A DNA stretch of 64,000 nt from Roseiarcus sp963742305 (GCA_963742305.1 CAVULN010000017.1:186001-250000); one strand, 5' to 3'. Positions 26,034 to 37,903 are shown, counted from the stretch's first letter. Notes: generated from the sequence alone by a model not told the origin. Numbers and translations are program-made.

Positions 26034-28088
26034 GCGAACACCGGCTCCATCCGCTTCAGCGCCTCGACCGGCAGATGGCACTTGATGGTGTGGCCGTCGG
26101 CGACGGTTCGGGTCGGCGGCATTTCCCGCTCGCACAGATCGCCCCCGACCGCACGCTTGTGCCCGCAGCGGGTCTGGAACGGGCAGCCGCTCGGCGGCGA
26201 CAGCGCCGAGGGGATCTCGCCCTCGAGCACCACGTGGCGTTTCTTCACCCTCAAGTCGGCGATTGGGATCGCGGACAGAAGCGCCTCGGTATAGGGGTGG
26301 AAGGGGGGGCTGAAGATCTGCTCGGTCGAGCCCATTTCGAGGATGTGGCCGAGATACATGACCACGACCCGGTCGGCGAGATAGCGCACCACCGAGAGGT
26401 CGTGGCTGATGAACACCATGGTCGTCTTCGATTCCCGCTGCAGGCTCATCAGCAGCTCGCTGATCGCGGCCTGCACCGAGACGTCGAGCGCCGACATCGG
26501 CTCGTCGGCGATGATCACGCGGGGCCGCCCGGCGAAGGCGCGCGCAACGCCAATGCGCTGCTTCTGCCCGCCCGACAATTGCCGCGGGCTGCGCCCGGCG
26601 AAGGCGCGCGGCAGCTTCACCAGATCGAGCAGACGCAGCATCATGTCGCGCCGCTCGGACATGTTCGCGCCGATGCGGAACCGCTCGAGCGTGCGCACGA
26701 TCTGCGAGCCGACCGAATAGCTCGGATTGAGGGTGTCGAACGGATTCTGGAAGATCATCTGGATCGAGGCGACAGTCTTGACCGAACGCCTTTCGACCGG
26801 CTGGTCCTGGATCTCCTCGTCGTCGAAGACGGCCACGCCCTCGCTCGCCGTCTCGAGGCCGAGCAGGACCTTGGCGAGCGTCGATTTGCCGCAGCCCGAT
26901 TCGCCGACGATCGCCAGCACCTCGGCCTCACGCGCCTCGAACGAGATGTCCTCGACCGCCTTGACGGCGCGGCTCTCTTTGCTGCGAAAGAGCGCGCTCG
27001 CCGCGACGCGATAGTGCTTCTTCAGCCGCTCGACCGCGAGCACCGGCGCCCCGATGGCCGTCGGCTCGAGCCGGGTCGCCGGCCGCGACGCTTGCGCCCA
27101 GTCGATCGTTTCGACCCTGAGGCATCGGCTCTCGTGGCCGGGCGCGGCGGCGACCCCGCAGCATCGGCACGTCGGCCTCGTCGCACAGGCCCGGGGCGAA
27201 ATAGCCGCAGCGCGGCCCGAAATTGCAGCCGCTCGGGCGCTCGTGGGGCAGCGGCAACTGGCCGGGAATGGGAACAAGCGGATTGTCGTTCTTGTTGGTT
27301 CCCGGCATCGGGATCGAACGGAACAGGCCCTGGGTGTAGGGGTGACGCACGGCGCCGAACACGTCGCGGACCGCGCCTCTCTCGACCGCCTCGCCCGAAT
27401 ACATCACCGTCACTTCGTCGCAGGTCTCGAGGATGAGCCCGAGATTGTGCGAGATGAACAGCGTGGAGGCGCCGGTGCGGGCGGTGAGGTCCTTGACCAG
27501 CGCGACGATGCCCGCCTCCACCGTCACATCGAGCGCCGTCGTCGGCTCGTCGAGGATGAGCAGCTTCGGGTTCGACAGAAGCGCCATCGCGATAACCACG
27601 CGCTGCTGCTGGCCGCCGCTCAATTGATGCGGATAGGCGCGCATGACCCGCTCGGCGTCCGGCAGGCGCACGGCCTTGACCATATCGAGGGCGCGACGGC
27701 GGGCTTCGTCCGTCGAGACCCGGTCATGGATCAGCGGCACTTCCATCAATTGCCGGCCGACCAGCATGGTCGGATTGAGCGAGGCCATCGGCTCCTGATA
27801 GACCATCGCGATCTTGGAGCCCCGGATCGCGGCGAGCTCCGCGCCGGTCAGGCTCGCCATGTCGCGGCCCTCGAAGCGGATCGCGCCATTGGTGATGCGC
27901 CCGAGCCCAGGCAGATCGCGCATGATGGCAAGCGCGACGGTCGACTTGCCGCACCCCGATTCGCCGACCAGCCCCATCGCCTGCCCGGGCATGACCCGGC
28001 AGGAAAAGTCCATGACCGCCGGGATTTCCGCCGCGCGGGTGAAGAACGAGATGCCGAGACGGTCGATGTCGAGGAGCGGTTCGGCCAT
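26030..28088 (-). CDS. Oligopeptide-type ABC ATPase, two domains in one chain (OppD-OppF-like; one frame break)
   Basis: ATPase of a peptide/nickel-type importer. Domain 1 from ATG 28088: LVGESGCGKSTVALAIM (Walker A), AMVYQEPMASLNPT, LSGGQQQRVVIAMAL, LLILDEPTTALDV, and RPSGCNFGPRCGYF with the cysteine-rich Opp tail. Near 27160 a one-base shift continues without a stop through RVETIDWAQA into domain 2: IVGESGCGKSTLAKVLLG, LSGGQKQRIGVARAF, VIIADEPMSALDV, SGCPFQTRCGHK. There is no start signal or gap between domains, so I read it as a fused OppDF of about 685 residues. If the break were real, two separate ATPases would result. Stops in overlap with the dehydrogenase start. Confidence 0.82.
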
Positions 28089-28099
28089 CTCTTGGTCCC

Positions 28100-29252
28100 T
28101 CAATCGCGCAGCGACTGCTCGCGGATCGCGTCGGCGAGCAGGTTCAGGCCCAGAACGAACGACATCAGCGCCAGCGCCGGCGGCAGGGCGGGGTGAACAT
28201 AGATGCGCATGAAGCGGCTCGAACTCGTTGATCATCGTGCCCCAGTTCGGGCTCTCGGGCGGCATTCCCAATCCGAAATAGCCGAGCGCGCCGAGCAGGA
28301 TGGTGGTGTAGCCGATGCGCAGGCACACGTCGACGATCAGCGGCCCGCGCGCGTTGGGCAGGATCTCCCACAGCATGACGTACCAAGGGCTTTCGCCGCG
28401 CGTCTGGGCGGCGAACACATATTCGCGCGTCTTGATGTCGAGGGTGAGGCTGCGCACGATGCGGAAGATGCCCGGCCCGGAGGCGAGCGCGACGGCGACG
28501 AAAATATTGAGCGTGCTCGGGCTCACGGAAATGAGCCTGAACGGGTCGGCGTTGAAGACGAAGGTCGCGAACAGCCACGCCCCCGCGAGAAGAGTGAGTG
28601 CGAGCCTCGCCGCGAGGGCGCCGGGCCTTGCGCGATAGCGGGCGATGAACGCCACGCTGAGCAGCACGATCGGAAAGGCGAAGAAGACCGCGGCCAGCAC
28701 GTAAGGGATCGGCGTCTCCAGAATGCCCGGCGACACCAGGAGGTAGAAGAGGACGATGATCGGGAAAGCCAGCACCAGATTGGCCAGGAACGACAGCATG
28801 GCGTCGACGCGGCCGCCGAAATAGCCGGCCGGGAGCCCAAGCATGACGCCCGCCGACAGCGCGAGCAACGTCGCCAGCGGCGCGATGATCAGCACGATGC
28901 GGGCGCCGGCGATGACCCGGCCGAATACGTCGCGCGCCAGCTTGTCGCCGCCGAACAGATAGGGCAGGCCGGAATGCGGATCGATCGCGCCCGGCGGCGC
29001 ATGCTGCAATTCCGCGATCTGGCCGAGCGGATCGAAGAGCTCGATGTGTCTGGCGAAAATCGCCGCGAACAGCCAGAAGCCGACGAGAAAGAGCCCGGCG
29101 AATCCGACGCCGCTCGCGACCACGTGGCCGTAAAGCCCGAGCCTTTTGCGAAAGACGAGACTCAAGCCGAGGATGAGCGCGAGACTCGCCCAGACGGGAA
29201 TGAGCTGCTCGAGGACTTTCAGAACGATCTCAGCCGAACTCAGGAACTGCAA
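28100..29252 (-). CDS. Oligopeptide-type ABC permease, OppC-like (one frame break)
   Basis: Inner-membrane permease with an N-terminal hydrophobic region and the BPD_transp_1 domain: LFGGDKLARDVFGRVIAGAR (typical OppC start of the domain), VMLGLPAGYFGGRVD, and an EAA-like loop TREYVFAAQTRGESPWYVML. Near 28215, after NWGTMINEF, a one-base shift gives RIYVHPALPPALALMSFVLG and ADAIREQSLRD with stop at 28100. Without the repair the frame would run through into the ATPase gene; that fusion is an artefact. It has an extra segment between the first helices compared with OppC, about 383 residues in total. Confidence 0.85.
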
Positions 29253-29262
29253 GCGCGCCCCA

Positions 29263-30300
29263 CTAATGTACGCGGATGCGCGGATTGAGCCAGGCGTAGC
29301 CGATGTCGGAGATGAGCTGGGTCACGAGCACCACGATCACCGAAACGAGCGAACAGGCGAGCAGAAGATCGATGTCGTTGTTGCCGGCGGCGTCGACCAG
29401 AGCCTGGCCGAAGCCCTGATAGCGGAACATCACCTCGACGATCACGACGCCGGTCAGGAGCCACGGGAAGAGGAGCATGATCACGGTGAACGGCGCGATC
29501 AGCGCGTTGCGCAGCGCATGCTTGAGCACGACCGCGGGAAAACTGAGGCCCTTCAGCCGCGCGGTGCGGATATATTGAGCGTTCATCACCTCGATCATCG
29601 AGGCGCGGGTCATACGCGCGACATAGCCCACGCCCAAGATCGCGACCGTCGCGACCGGCAAGGCGAAGTTATAGAAAGTGAGGTGACCCTCGGTCGCGGC
29701 GGCCGCAGAGCCGTTGAGCCAGCCGAGCCAGGTGGCGAACACGACGGTGAGCACCACGCCCGACACGTATTCGGGCGTCGACGTGGTCGCGATCGACAGG
29801 ACCGAAAGCACGCGATCGGTTCGCGACCCCTCGCGCATGCCCGCGACAACGCCGATCGCCAGTGCGATCGGGATCATGACCATGAGCACCCAGAACATGA
29901 GAATCCCGGTCGCCTCGACCGCGGGCCCGAGCTTGTCGACGACCCTGACCTTGAACTTGGTCGAACAGCCGAGATCGCCCTGCAGCACCCCGGAAAACCT
30001 GCGCGTCTTCGGCTCGTCGCAAAACGAAAAGCGCGGTGCCGCCAGGCCGGTCTTGGGGTCGATGCTCGGCTGTTGGGGCCAGATCCCGAGCCAGGCGGCG
30101 TAACGTTCGAGGAACGGGCGGCGGTAGCCGTTCTTGACCAGCCAGCTTTCCAGCTGCTGGTCGGAGGAGTGCATCTCGGTCTGGCTGATCGCGAGCTTGC
30201 GAAGGTTTGGCTCGAGATTGACCAGATAAAAGACGACGAAGGTGAGGCAGAGCATCGTGAGCAGCATCGCTCCGAGCCGGCGAGCCAGGAATGACGCCAT
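29263..30300 (-). CDS. Oligopeptide-type ABC permease, OppB-like
   Basis: A 345-residue OppB/DppB permease, intact. It starts ASFLARRLGAMLLTMLCLTF (first membrane helix) and has a periplasmic loop with LQGDLGCSTKFKV, then PIALAIGVVAGMREG, STPEYVSGVVLTVVF and the EAA motif MNAQYIRTARLKGLSF. It ends with LNPRIRVH, the usual DPRIRY-like end. It lies 10 bp upstream of OppC, in the same operon. Confidence 0.9.
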   Translation of the reverse strand: MASFLARRLGAMLLTMLCLTFVVFYLVNLEPNLRKLAISQTEMHSSDQQLESWLVKNGYRRPFLERYAAWLGIWPQQPSIDPKTGLAAPRFSFCDEPKTRRFSGVLQGDLGCSTKFKVRVVDKLGPAVEATGILMFWVLMVMIPIALAIGVVAGMREGSRTDRVLSVLSIATTSTPEYVSGVVLTVVFATWLGWLNGSAAAATEGHLTFYNFALPVATVAILGVGYVARMTRASMIEVMNAQYIRTARLKGLSFPAVVLKHALRNALIAPFTVIMLLFPWLLTGVVIVEVMFRYQGFGQALVDAAGNNDIDLLLACSLVSVIVVLVTQLISDIGYAWLNPRIRVH

Positions 30301-30380
30301 CGGACTCTCCCTCGTGGCTCAGGACGCCGGCAGGCCTAATGCGAGCCGGCCGGCGCCTATGAGCTCTCGCGCCCAGAACC

Positions 30381-32031
30381 TCAGGCGTTGAGCCAGACGC
30401 GCTCGAGATGCGTCTCGTAGAGGGGATGCATGCCGTAATCCATCACCGCCTTGGTGCGGTGATTGTAGAGCGTCAACCAATAGGGCTGGATGATGATGCC
30501 GGAATCCTGGAGGATCTGCTCGAGATCCTTCATCACCACCTTGCGCTTGTTCGGATCCGGAATGGCCAGCGCCTTTTCGAGCTTGGCGTCGAATTCCGGG
30601 TTGGAATAGGCGGTCTCGTTCCAGGCTTCGCCCGTGCGGTAGGCGAGCGCGAGGACCTGAACGCCGAGCGGGCGCATGTTCCAGTCGGTGATCGAGTAGG
30701 GATATTTCGTCCAGTCGTTCCAGAAGGTCGAGCCGGGCAGCACGGTGCGCTTCACCTTGAAGCCGGCCTCGCGCAACTGCGCGGCGATCGCGTCGCCCGA
30801 GTTCTTGTAATATTCCTCGTCGCTGGTGATGAGCTCGTGCTCGAAGTCCATCTTGCCGGCGTCGGTCATCAGCTTCTTGGCGCCGGCAAGATCGCGCGGC
30901 TTCTTCGGCAGCTCCGCATATTCCGGGTGAATCGGCGCGACGTGGAAATTCTCGCCGACCGTGCCATGGTCTTCGATGCCGAGCTTGAGAATGGTCGCAT
31001 TGTCGACCGCCATCTGCAGCGCGTTACGCACCCGCTGGTCGTCATAGGGCTTCTGCTTGACGTTGGTGCGCGCGACGATGGTCGCCGACGTCCGGACGTC
31101 GGAGCGCACGAGGCCGGACTTGTCCAGGATCGCCACATAGGCGGCGTCGGTCTTCATCGTGCAGTCGAGCTCCTGCAATTCGAAGGCGCTGACGGTGGCG
31201 GAAATGTCGGGGCCGTAGTCGATGAACTCGACGCCGTCGAGGTAGGCGTCGCCTCCCCACCACTTGCCGTGCGTCCGCCGCTTGAACGCGGCCTTCTTGC
31301 CGACTTCGAACGATACGAGTTCGAACGCCCCGGTCCCGATCGGATGCTTGACGAGGTCCTTGCCGTCCTTTTCGTAGTCGTGATGGACGATCAGTCCCGG
31401 ATAATCGGTCATGCCGGGAATGATGGTGATGTCCGGCTTCTTGAGCGAAAGCTTGACGGTGTGATCGTCGACCTTGGCGATCGCGCCCTCGCGCGCCTTC
31501 TTGGTCGCCGGGTCGATGAGCGCGCCCATGCGCGCGGCCATCGAATTGCCCTCAGCCGACTGGTCGCACCAGCGGTTGATGTTGAAGATCACATCGTCGG
31601 CGTTGAAGGCGTCGCCGTTGTTCCAGGTCACGCCCTTGCGCACGTGCAGGACGTATTCGGTCGCATCCGCGTTGACGTCCCAGGATTTCGAGCAGCGCCG
31701 GCTCGAAGGTGAACTGGCGGGTGTAGGTGACGAGCGAATCGAGGAACTGGCGCGCGACGTTGCCCATCTCGGGCCAGTCGTAGCTGCGCGGGTCCTTCTG
31801 GTCCTTGACGAACATGCCGACCCTGAGCGTTCCGCCCTTCTTGGGCGTTTCGGCGAACGCGGGCGTCGGCGCCGCGAGGCCGAGCATGCCGTAGGCGGCC
31901 GCGGTCGAGGCGCCGAAAATGGTGGCGAGCGCCAGAAACTCGCGCCGGTCGATGGCGCCCGCCCTCGCTTCCGCCGCCCAGGCCTTGAGGCTCTTGCGCC
32001 AGAATCGGTTCTTGAGCGTTTCGCTGATCAT
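30381..32031 (-). CDS. Oligopeptide-type ABC binding protein, OppA/DppA-like, Tat signal (one frame break)
   Basis: SBP_bac_5-family periplasmic binding protein, about 549 residues. The N-terminal DRREFLALATIFGAS and APTPAFAE form a Tat signal peptide. The mature start is KGGTLRVGMFVKDQKDPRSY. Near 31685 an extra base after the LLE of ALLE shifts the frame, which continues WDVNADATEYVLHVRKGVTW, NADDVIFNINRW and HPIGTGAFELVSFE. It ends MHPLYETHLERVWLNA. The cluster-5 fold binds peptides, nickel chelates or sugars, so the ligand is open. It lies between the ATP-grasp gene upstream and OppB downstream. Confidence 0.88.
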
Positions 32032-32155
32032 TCCGTTCTCCCTGTCGTTTTGGGCGCGCAGCGCCGCGCGCCTTGTTGCTTGAAAAAGACGCTAACGCGA
32101 TTGCCCAGCCCATGCAAATTGCAAACGCCGTGCCATCGCGAACCCGCTCCGCGCC

Positions 32156-33376
32156 TCACGCTTCCTCCACGGCGCGTCGTCGCGCGTGGGCGATCTCAAA
32201 CGCTTTGGCGAGCGCTTCGCCGAGGCTCAAGCCGCGTCGCCGGCGAAGGTAGTTCTGAAAGTCGTAGATGGTGACGCCCGGCGAGACCTCGAATTCGAAG
32301 AAGACCGGTTCTCCATCGGTACGAATGCGAAAGTCGATCGAGAACAAGTCGCGGAGCCCGACGAGACGGGCAAGGCGGGCGCTGAAGGCGAGGATCCGCT
32401 CGACCGCCCGGCGCGACCGCGCGCTTCCTTCGTCGCGCAGATCGATCATGCGCGGGGTGAAGGCGGCGGCATGGCCCAAGCCGAAGCCGCCGCGCGCGCC
32501 CGCGGTGTCGCGGGCTCCCGACAGCGTCTCGTTGTCCTTCATGGTCAGAAACGCGCCGCAGGTCTCGCTCGCGGGATCCTTGACGATCCGCTCGACGCCG
32601 AGCTGATCGGCGAATTCGCCCCCCAGATCGATGAAACTCACCCGCACATCGTCGCCTTCGACGAAGGGCTGGATGAGCGCCCGGTCGCGGTAGCGCTCAA
32701 GGATGCGCCGCGCGCGATCCTCCGCTTCACGCCCGTCGCGGCACAGGCTGTCGGCGAAAATCCCGATCTTGGCGCCGAGCGTATTGGGTTTGACAAACAG
32801 GGGCCCGGCGGACTTCGGCCACTTCCCCAGCGAGGCGATTTCAGCGTCTCCTTCCATCAGCCTGGTCGGGGGCACGGGAAGGCCGGCGGCGGAGGCGAGC
32901 GCGAGACTGGCGAATTTGTCCTGGGCCACGTGCGCCGCGGCAGGCGGACTGCCGAAACGCGCGAAACCCCCGAGGCGGACGAGAGCCGGAACCGAGGACC
33001 CGCGAAAGAAGCGAACCCCGTCGTTGAGCGTCCATACGATCGTCGCGTCTCGCCTCGGGGCCAACGCCATGAGACGCCGAGGCAACTGGTCGAGTTCGAC
33101 GAATTCGGCCTCGACCCCCCTCCCCGCGAGCGCGGCGGCGATTTCGCCGGCAAACAGCGGCAGGTCAGTGGACTGCGCCAGGTAGACGACGATTTCCCTA
33201 GCGATTTCAGGGGAGTAGCCGAAGGATTCGAGGCGCCTTCGCGCCGCGTCCTCGCTTTCGAAAGCGATCACCGCATTGGAAAGCGAGGAACCGGCGTTTG
33301 TCTGGCCCCGCCGCTCTCGGGCCCCGCGCCTGCCCAACGGCGCGCCGGCGGAGGGCGCCCCCGAGGATCCGTCCAT
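32156..33376 (-). CDS. ATP-grasp protein, D-alanine-D-alanine-ligase-like
   Basis: A 406-residue ATP-grasp enzyme; the fold makes acyl-phosphate intermediates to form peptide or thioester bonds. The N-domain has ARRRLESFGYSPEIAREIV and LPLFAGEIAAALAGRGVEAE. The ATP-binding part has AQDKFASLALASAAGLPVPP, FVKPNTLGAKIGIF (nucleotide-binding Lys and glycine-rich loop) and ALIQPFVEGDDVRVSFI. The metal-binding end has FSIDFRIRTDGEPVFFEFEVSPGVTIYDFQ. It is not a classic Ddl. ATG 33376 is preceded by a strong GGGAGGTGA. It heads the OppABCDF operon, so it may make or modify the transported peptide-like compound, or use what is imported (inference). Confidence 0.78.
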   Translation of the reverse strand: MDGSSGAPSAGAPLGRRGARERRGQTNAGSSLSNAVIAFESEDAARRRLESFGYSPEIAREIVVYLAQSTDLPLFAGEIAAALAGRGVEAEFVELDQLPRRLMALAPRRDATIVWTLNDGVRFFRGSSVPALVRLGGFARFGSPPAAAHVAQDKFASLALASAAGLPVPPTRLMEGDAEIASLGKWPKSAGPLFVKPNTLGAKIGIFADSLCRDGREAEDRARRILERYRDRALIQPFVEGDDVRVSFIDLGGEFADQLGVERIVKDPASETCGAFLTMKDNETLSGARDTAGARGGFGLGHAAAFTPRMIDLRDEGSARSRRAVERILAFSARLARLVGLRDLFSIDFRIRTDGEPVFFEFEVSPGVTIYDFQNYLRRRRGLSLGEALAKAFEIAHARRRAVEEA

Positions 33377-33521
33377 CAGTCACCTCCCGCCGGGAGGATA
33401 GGCCGTCGCTTGCGACGCGACAAAGCCAATTATTTAGGCGTTCAAACCTGAATTCCGCGGGCTCGCCGACTGTGATATCGACGCCGCCTCGAAGCGATGG
33501 GGCAACGGGAGATCGTGGAAC

Positions 33522-34613
<1,092 letters not shown>

Positions 34614-34668
34614 GCGGTTGCAGCTGGTCACGCGCGAGCGGTCGTGTAGACTTGGCCGGGGGCATCTC

Positions 34669-35698
34669 ATGATCCGTCCGCTTGCTGGCCTGAATGTGGT
34701 CGAATTCGAGGGGATCGGTCCCGGTCCTCTCGCCGGGCGCATGCTCGCCGATCTCGGCGCCGGCGTGATCGCGGTCGTCCGCCCCGACAAGGCCAAGCTT
34801 GGCGATCCCGGCCGTCCACTTTCCGACCAGCCCTTGCGGCGCGGCAAGCGGGTGGTCGCTCTCGATCTCAAGCGCCCCGAAGCCGTCGCCGAGGCGCTGA
34901 CCATGGTCGAGACAGCCGACGCGCTGATCGAAGGCAATCGGCCGGGCGTGATGGAGCGGCTGAAACTCGGCCCCGCGGACTGCGCCAGGCGCAATCCGCG
35001 GCTTGTCTACGGACGGATGACCGGCTGGGGGCAGGATGGTCCGCTCGCCCACGCCGCGGGTCACGATCTCAATTACCTGGCGCTGAGCGGCGTGCTCTCG
35101 CTCGCCGCCCGCGGCCCCCATGCGCCGATTCCTCCGCCGACGGTTCTGGGCGACGGCGGCGGCGCGCTCGGCCTTGCGTTCGGGGTGGTCGCCGCCGTCT
35201 TCGCCGCCTCCCGCACCGGCAAGGGCTCGGTGGTCGACTGTTCGATTGTCGATGTTGCGGCGGCCTTAAGCGGTATCGCGCTCGCGGCCCGCGGAGCTGG
35301 AATGCTGGACGCGGCGACCCCGAGCCCGTTCCACGATTCGCCGTTCTACGATCTCTACGCCTGCGCCGACGGCCGATATGTCTCCATTGGCGCTCTCGAG
35401 CCGCAGTTCTACGCGCTTCTCATCGACAGGCTCGGTCTTGCGGACGTCGATCCGAAGGCGCAATACGACCGCGACGCTTGGCCGGCGCTGAAGGCGCGGC
35501 TGAGCGCGCTGTTCCTGAGCGAACCCAGCGGGCATTGGCGCGCGCTGCTCGAGGGGAGCGACGCGTGCTTCGCCCCTGCGCTCACTCTCGCCGAGGCCGC
35601 GGCGCATCCCCACAATGCGGCTCGCGGCCTCTATCGGCGGGGTCCGCGGCGGCGATCTGGAGGCCGCGAGCGCGCCGCGCTTTCTGCCGCTCGATTGA
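34669..35698 (+). CDS. CaiB/BaiF CoA-transferase, alpha-methylacyl-CoA racemase-like (one frame break)
   Basis: Family III CoA-transferase fold, about 343 residues. Seen are PLAGLNVVEFEGIGPGPLAGRMLADLGA (family N-terminus), LRRGKRVVALDLK, LIEGNRPGVMERLKLGP, and GRMTGWGQDGPLAHAAGHDLNY, where alpha-methylacyl-CoA racemase has its His-Asp catalytic pair. The His-Asp of AGHDLNY favours a racemase. Near 35640 one extra base moves the end to GGDLEAASAPRFLPLD with TGA at 35696-35698. Without the repair the frame would run on into the next gene, an artefactual fusion. It follows mtnA by 55 bp. Confidence 0.85.
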
Positions 35699-35730
35699 CC
35701 CGAGCCCCCGCACGATTAAGAGGGACAACG

Positions 35731-36777
35731 ATGCTCAATTGCGCGACGCCCGAGACGCTTGTCTTCCCTGACCCCGATCCGCCGAAACCGGGCGAGACGA
35801 TTGAGGTTCGTCCAGGCGTGTTCTGGGCGCGCTTTCCCCTTCCGTTCCGGCTCGATCACGTCAACATCTACCTCATCGAGGACGGCGACGGGCTTGCGGT
35901 TATCGATGCGGGAATCGACGATGCGCAATCGCGCGCGGCGTGGGAGGCGCTGATCGCCGGGCCGCTTCGCGGCCGCAGACTGACGCGGATCATCGCCACC
36001 CATTTCCACCCCGACCATGTGGGCCTCGCCGGATGGCTCTGCGAGCGGTTCGGCCTGCAACTCGCGATGAGCGAGGCGGAATATCTGATCGCGCTCCATA
36101 TCCGCCTCGACCCGCAAGGATTGAAATCGGAGCCGTATCGCAGCTTCTACCGGTCGCATGGGCTGACCGAGGAGAGCACGGAGCTGCTGCTTGGGAACGG
36201 ACTGCAATATTTGAGGATGGTCTCGCCGCCGCCGAAGACGTTTCTGCGTCTCATCGCCGAGGAACGGGTGCGGATCGGCGGCCGCGAATTCGAGGTGATG
36301 ACAGGCGCCGGCCATTCGCCCGAGCAGGTGATGCTCTACTCGAAAGCCGACAATTTCGTCCTTATCGGCGACCAGGTGCTGGCGAAGATCTCGCCCAACG
36401 TCAGCGTCGAGGCGATGGATCCGGAAGGCAATCCGCTCGGCGCCTACCTGCGCTCGCTCGAAAGGCTCAAAGCGACGTTGCCCGAGGACGTGCTGGTTCT
36501 GCCGGGACACAGGCTGCCATTCAAGGGTCTGCACGCGCGCGCCGACGAACTCATCGCCCACCACGAAGCGCGCTGCATGGCGGTCGTCGAGGCCTGCAGA
36601 CGGGGGCCGCAGACAGTGGCGGAGCTCGTGCCGGTCATTTTCGGGCGAACGATCGACGATCCCCACCAGCTCGTCTTCGCGTTCGGCGAGGCGCTGGCGC
36701 ATGTGAACAGTCTCGTCCGCGACGGACGCCTCCGCATCGCCAAGGCGGCGCAGGGCTTGGCGCTCGAGGCGGCGTGA
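35731..36777 (+). CDS. Metallo-beta-lactamase-fold hydrolase
   Basis: A 348-residue MBL protein with THFHPDHVG (HxHxDH) near residue 90, AGHSPEQVMLY, IGDQVL and VLPGHRLPF carrying the other metal ligands, and a C-terminal winged-helix-like region (PQTVAELVPVIF). The pattern is of the LACTB2/glyoxalase-II-like group that hydrolyses thioesters or other acyl bonds. It starts 32 bp after the CoA-transferase and probably acts with it on an acyl-CoA (inference). Confidence 0.87.
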   Translation: MLNCATPETLVFPDPDPPKPGETIEVRPGVFWARFPLPFRLDHVNIYLIEDGDGLAVIDAGIDDAQSRAAWEALIAGPLRGRRLTRIIATHFHPDHVGLAGWLCERFGLQLAMSEAEYLIALHIRLDPQGLKSEPYRSFYRSHGLTEESTELLLGNGLQYLRMVSPPPKTFLRLIAEERVRIGGREFEVMTGAGHSPEQVMLYSKADNFVLIGDQVLAKISPNVSVEAMDPEGNPLGAYLRSLERLKATLPEDVLVLPGHRLPFKGLHARADELIAHHEARCMAVVEACRRGPQTVAELVPVIFGRTIDDPHQLVFAFGEALAHVNSLVRDGRLRIAKAAQGLALEAA

Positions 36778-36866
36778 CCGCAGGCCTGTCTTCGCGCTCC
36801 GAGCCGGGGGAAGGATCGCTCCTCAGGGCCGGAACGCTGCGGCCTGAACGCGGGACGGCGCTTCCC

Positions 36867-37883
36867 TCAAAACCCCTCCAGCACGATCTTGCCGATCGCG
36901 CCGCCCGCCTTGAGGAACGTCATCGCGCGCATGAGATTGGCGGCGTCGATGCGCCCGTAGTTCTCCCGCATGGTCGAGCGGACGCGCCCCGCATCGACGA
37001 GGCCCGCGACCTCGTTCAGAAGCGCATGCTGCGCCTCCATGTCAGCGGTCTGAAGCAGAGGCCGGGTGAACATGAGTTCGTGATGAATGGAGACGCTCTT
37101 CGGCCGGAAGACGAACAGGTCCGCCGCTTCGCCGTTGATGAGCGCGATGCGTCCCTGCGGCGCGATCAGTTCGGCGAGATCGACGATCAGGTCGCCCATC
37201 GGCGCGGTCGCGAAGATGAAGGCTGGGCTGCCCAGGCCAAGCGCGGCGACCTGGGGCGTCAGCGCCTTCTTGTGGTCGATGACATGATGGGCGCCCATGT
37301 CCTTCGCCCATTGCACGGTCTCGGGCCTGGACGCGGTCGCGATGACCGAAAGGTCGGTCAGTTGCCGCGCCAGCTGGATCGCAATCGAGCCGACGCCGCC
37401 CGCGCCGCCGAGGATCAGGATCGCGCGCGTTGCGCCCGGAACGGGCTTCGCGACATCGAGCCGGTCGAACATCGCCTCCCAGGCGGTGATCGAAGTGAGC
37501 GGCAGGGCGGCGGCCGCGGCGAAGCCGAGGGTGCGTGGCTTCAGGCCCACGATCCGTTCGTCGACGAGATGAAACTCCATGTCCGCGCCCGGCCGTCCGA
37601 CGCTGCCTGCGTAGAACACCTCGTCGCCCGGCTTGAACAGCCGCGCCTCGCGGCCGGTTTCGGCCACCACGCCCGCGGCGTCGTAACCGACCACCTTGAT
37701 CGCTTCCCCCTCAGGCGTGCCGCCCGGGCCGGCGCCGCCCGCGACCTTGTAATCGACCGGATTCACCGAGACCGCGCGCACCTCGACCAGAAGATCGCGG
37801 CCCTCAGGCTTCGGCCGGGGCATGTCGAACGCCTCGAGATGGTCGAGCCTGGGGCTCGCCTTGCGATAGCCGATCGCCCGCAT
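36867..37883 (-). CDS. Zinc-independent MDR-family quinone oxidoreductase-like protein
   Basis: Medium-chain dehydrogenase/reductase of 338 residues. ATG 37881-37883 has GGGGAGGGG upstream and starts RAIGYRKASPRLD. Seen are VRAVSVNPVDYKVAGG, VVGYDAAGVVAETG, the nucleotide-binding LILGGAGGVGSIAIQLARQL near residue 155 and MGAHHVIDHKK. The structural-zinc cysteines are missing, as in the ZADH/quinone oxidoreductase branch. It probably reduces quinones or enones with NADPH. It lies 20 bp downstream of the MetE-like gene on the same strand. Confidence 0.87.
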   Translation of the reverse strand: MRAIGYRKASPRLDHLEAFDMPRPKPEGRDLLVEVRAVSVNPVDYKVAGGAGPGGTPEGEAIKVVGYDAAGVVAETGREARLFKPGDEVFYAGSVGRPGADMEFHLVDERIVGLKPRTLGFAAAAALPLTSITAWEAMFDRLDVAKPVPGATRAILILGGAGGVGSIAIQLARQLTDLSVIATASRPETVQWAKDMGAHHVIDHKKALTPQVAALGLGSPAFIFATAPMGDLIVDLAELIAPQGRIALINGEAADLFVFRPKSVSIHHELMFTRPLLQTADMEAQHALLNEVAGLVDAGRVRSTMRENYGRIDAANLMRAMTFLKAGGAIGKIVLEGF

Positions 37884-37903
37884 GAACCGCCCCTCCCCGT
37901 GAC

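Noticed and set aside
26928..29252. A 774-residue OppC-OppD fusion
   Set aside because: The normal OppC ending (ADAIREQSLRD) and stop are found in the next frame after a one-base break near 28215. OppD starts afresh at 28088.
34669..36777. A single open frame joining the CoA-transferase and the MBL hydrolase
   Set aside because: The CoA-transferase ending and its own stop appear after a one-base shift near 35640, and the MBL gene has its own start at 35731. The fusion results from the frame break.
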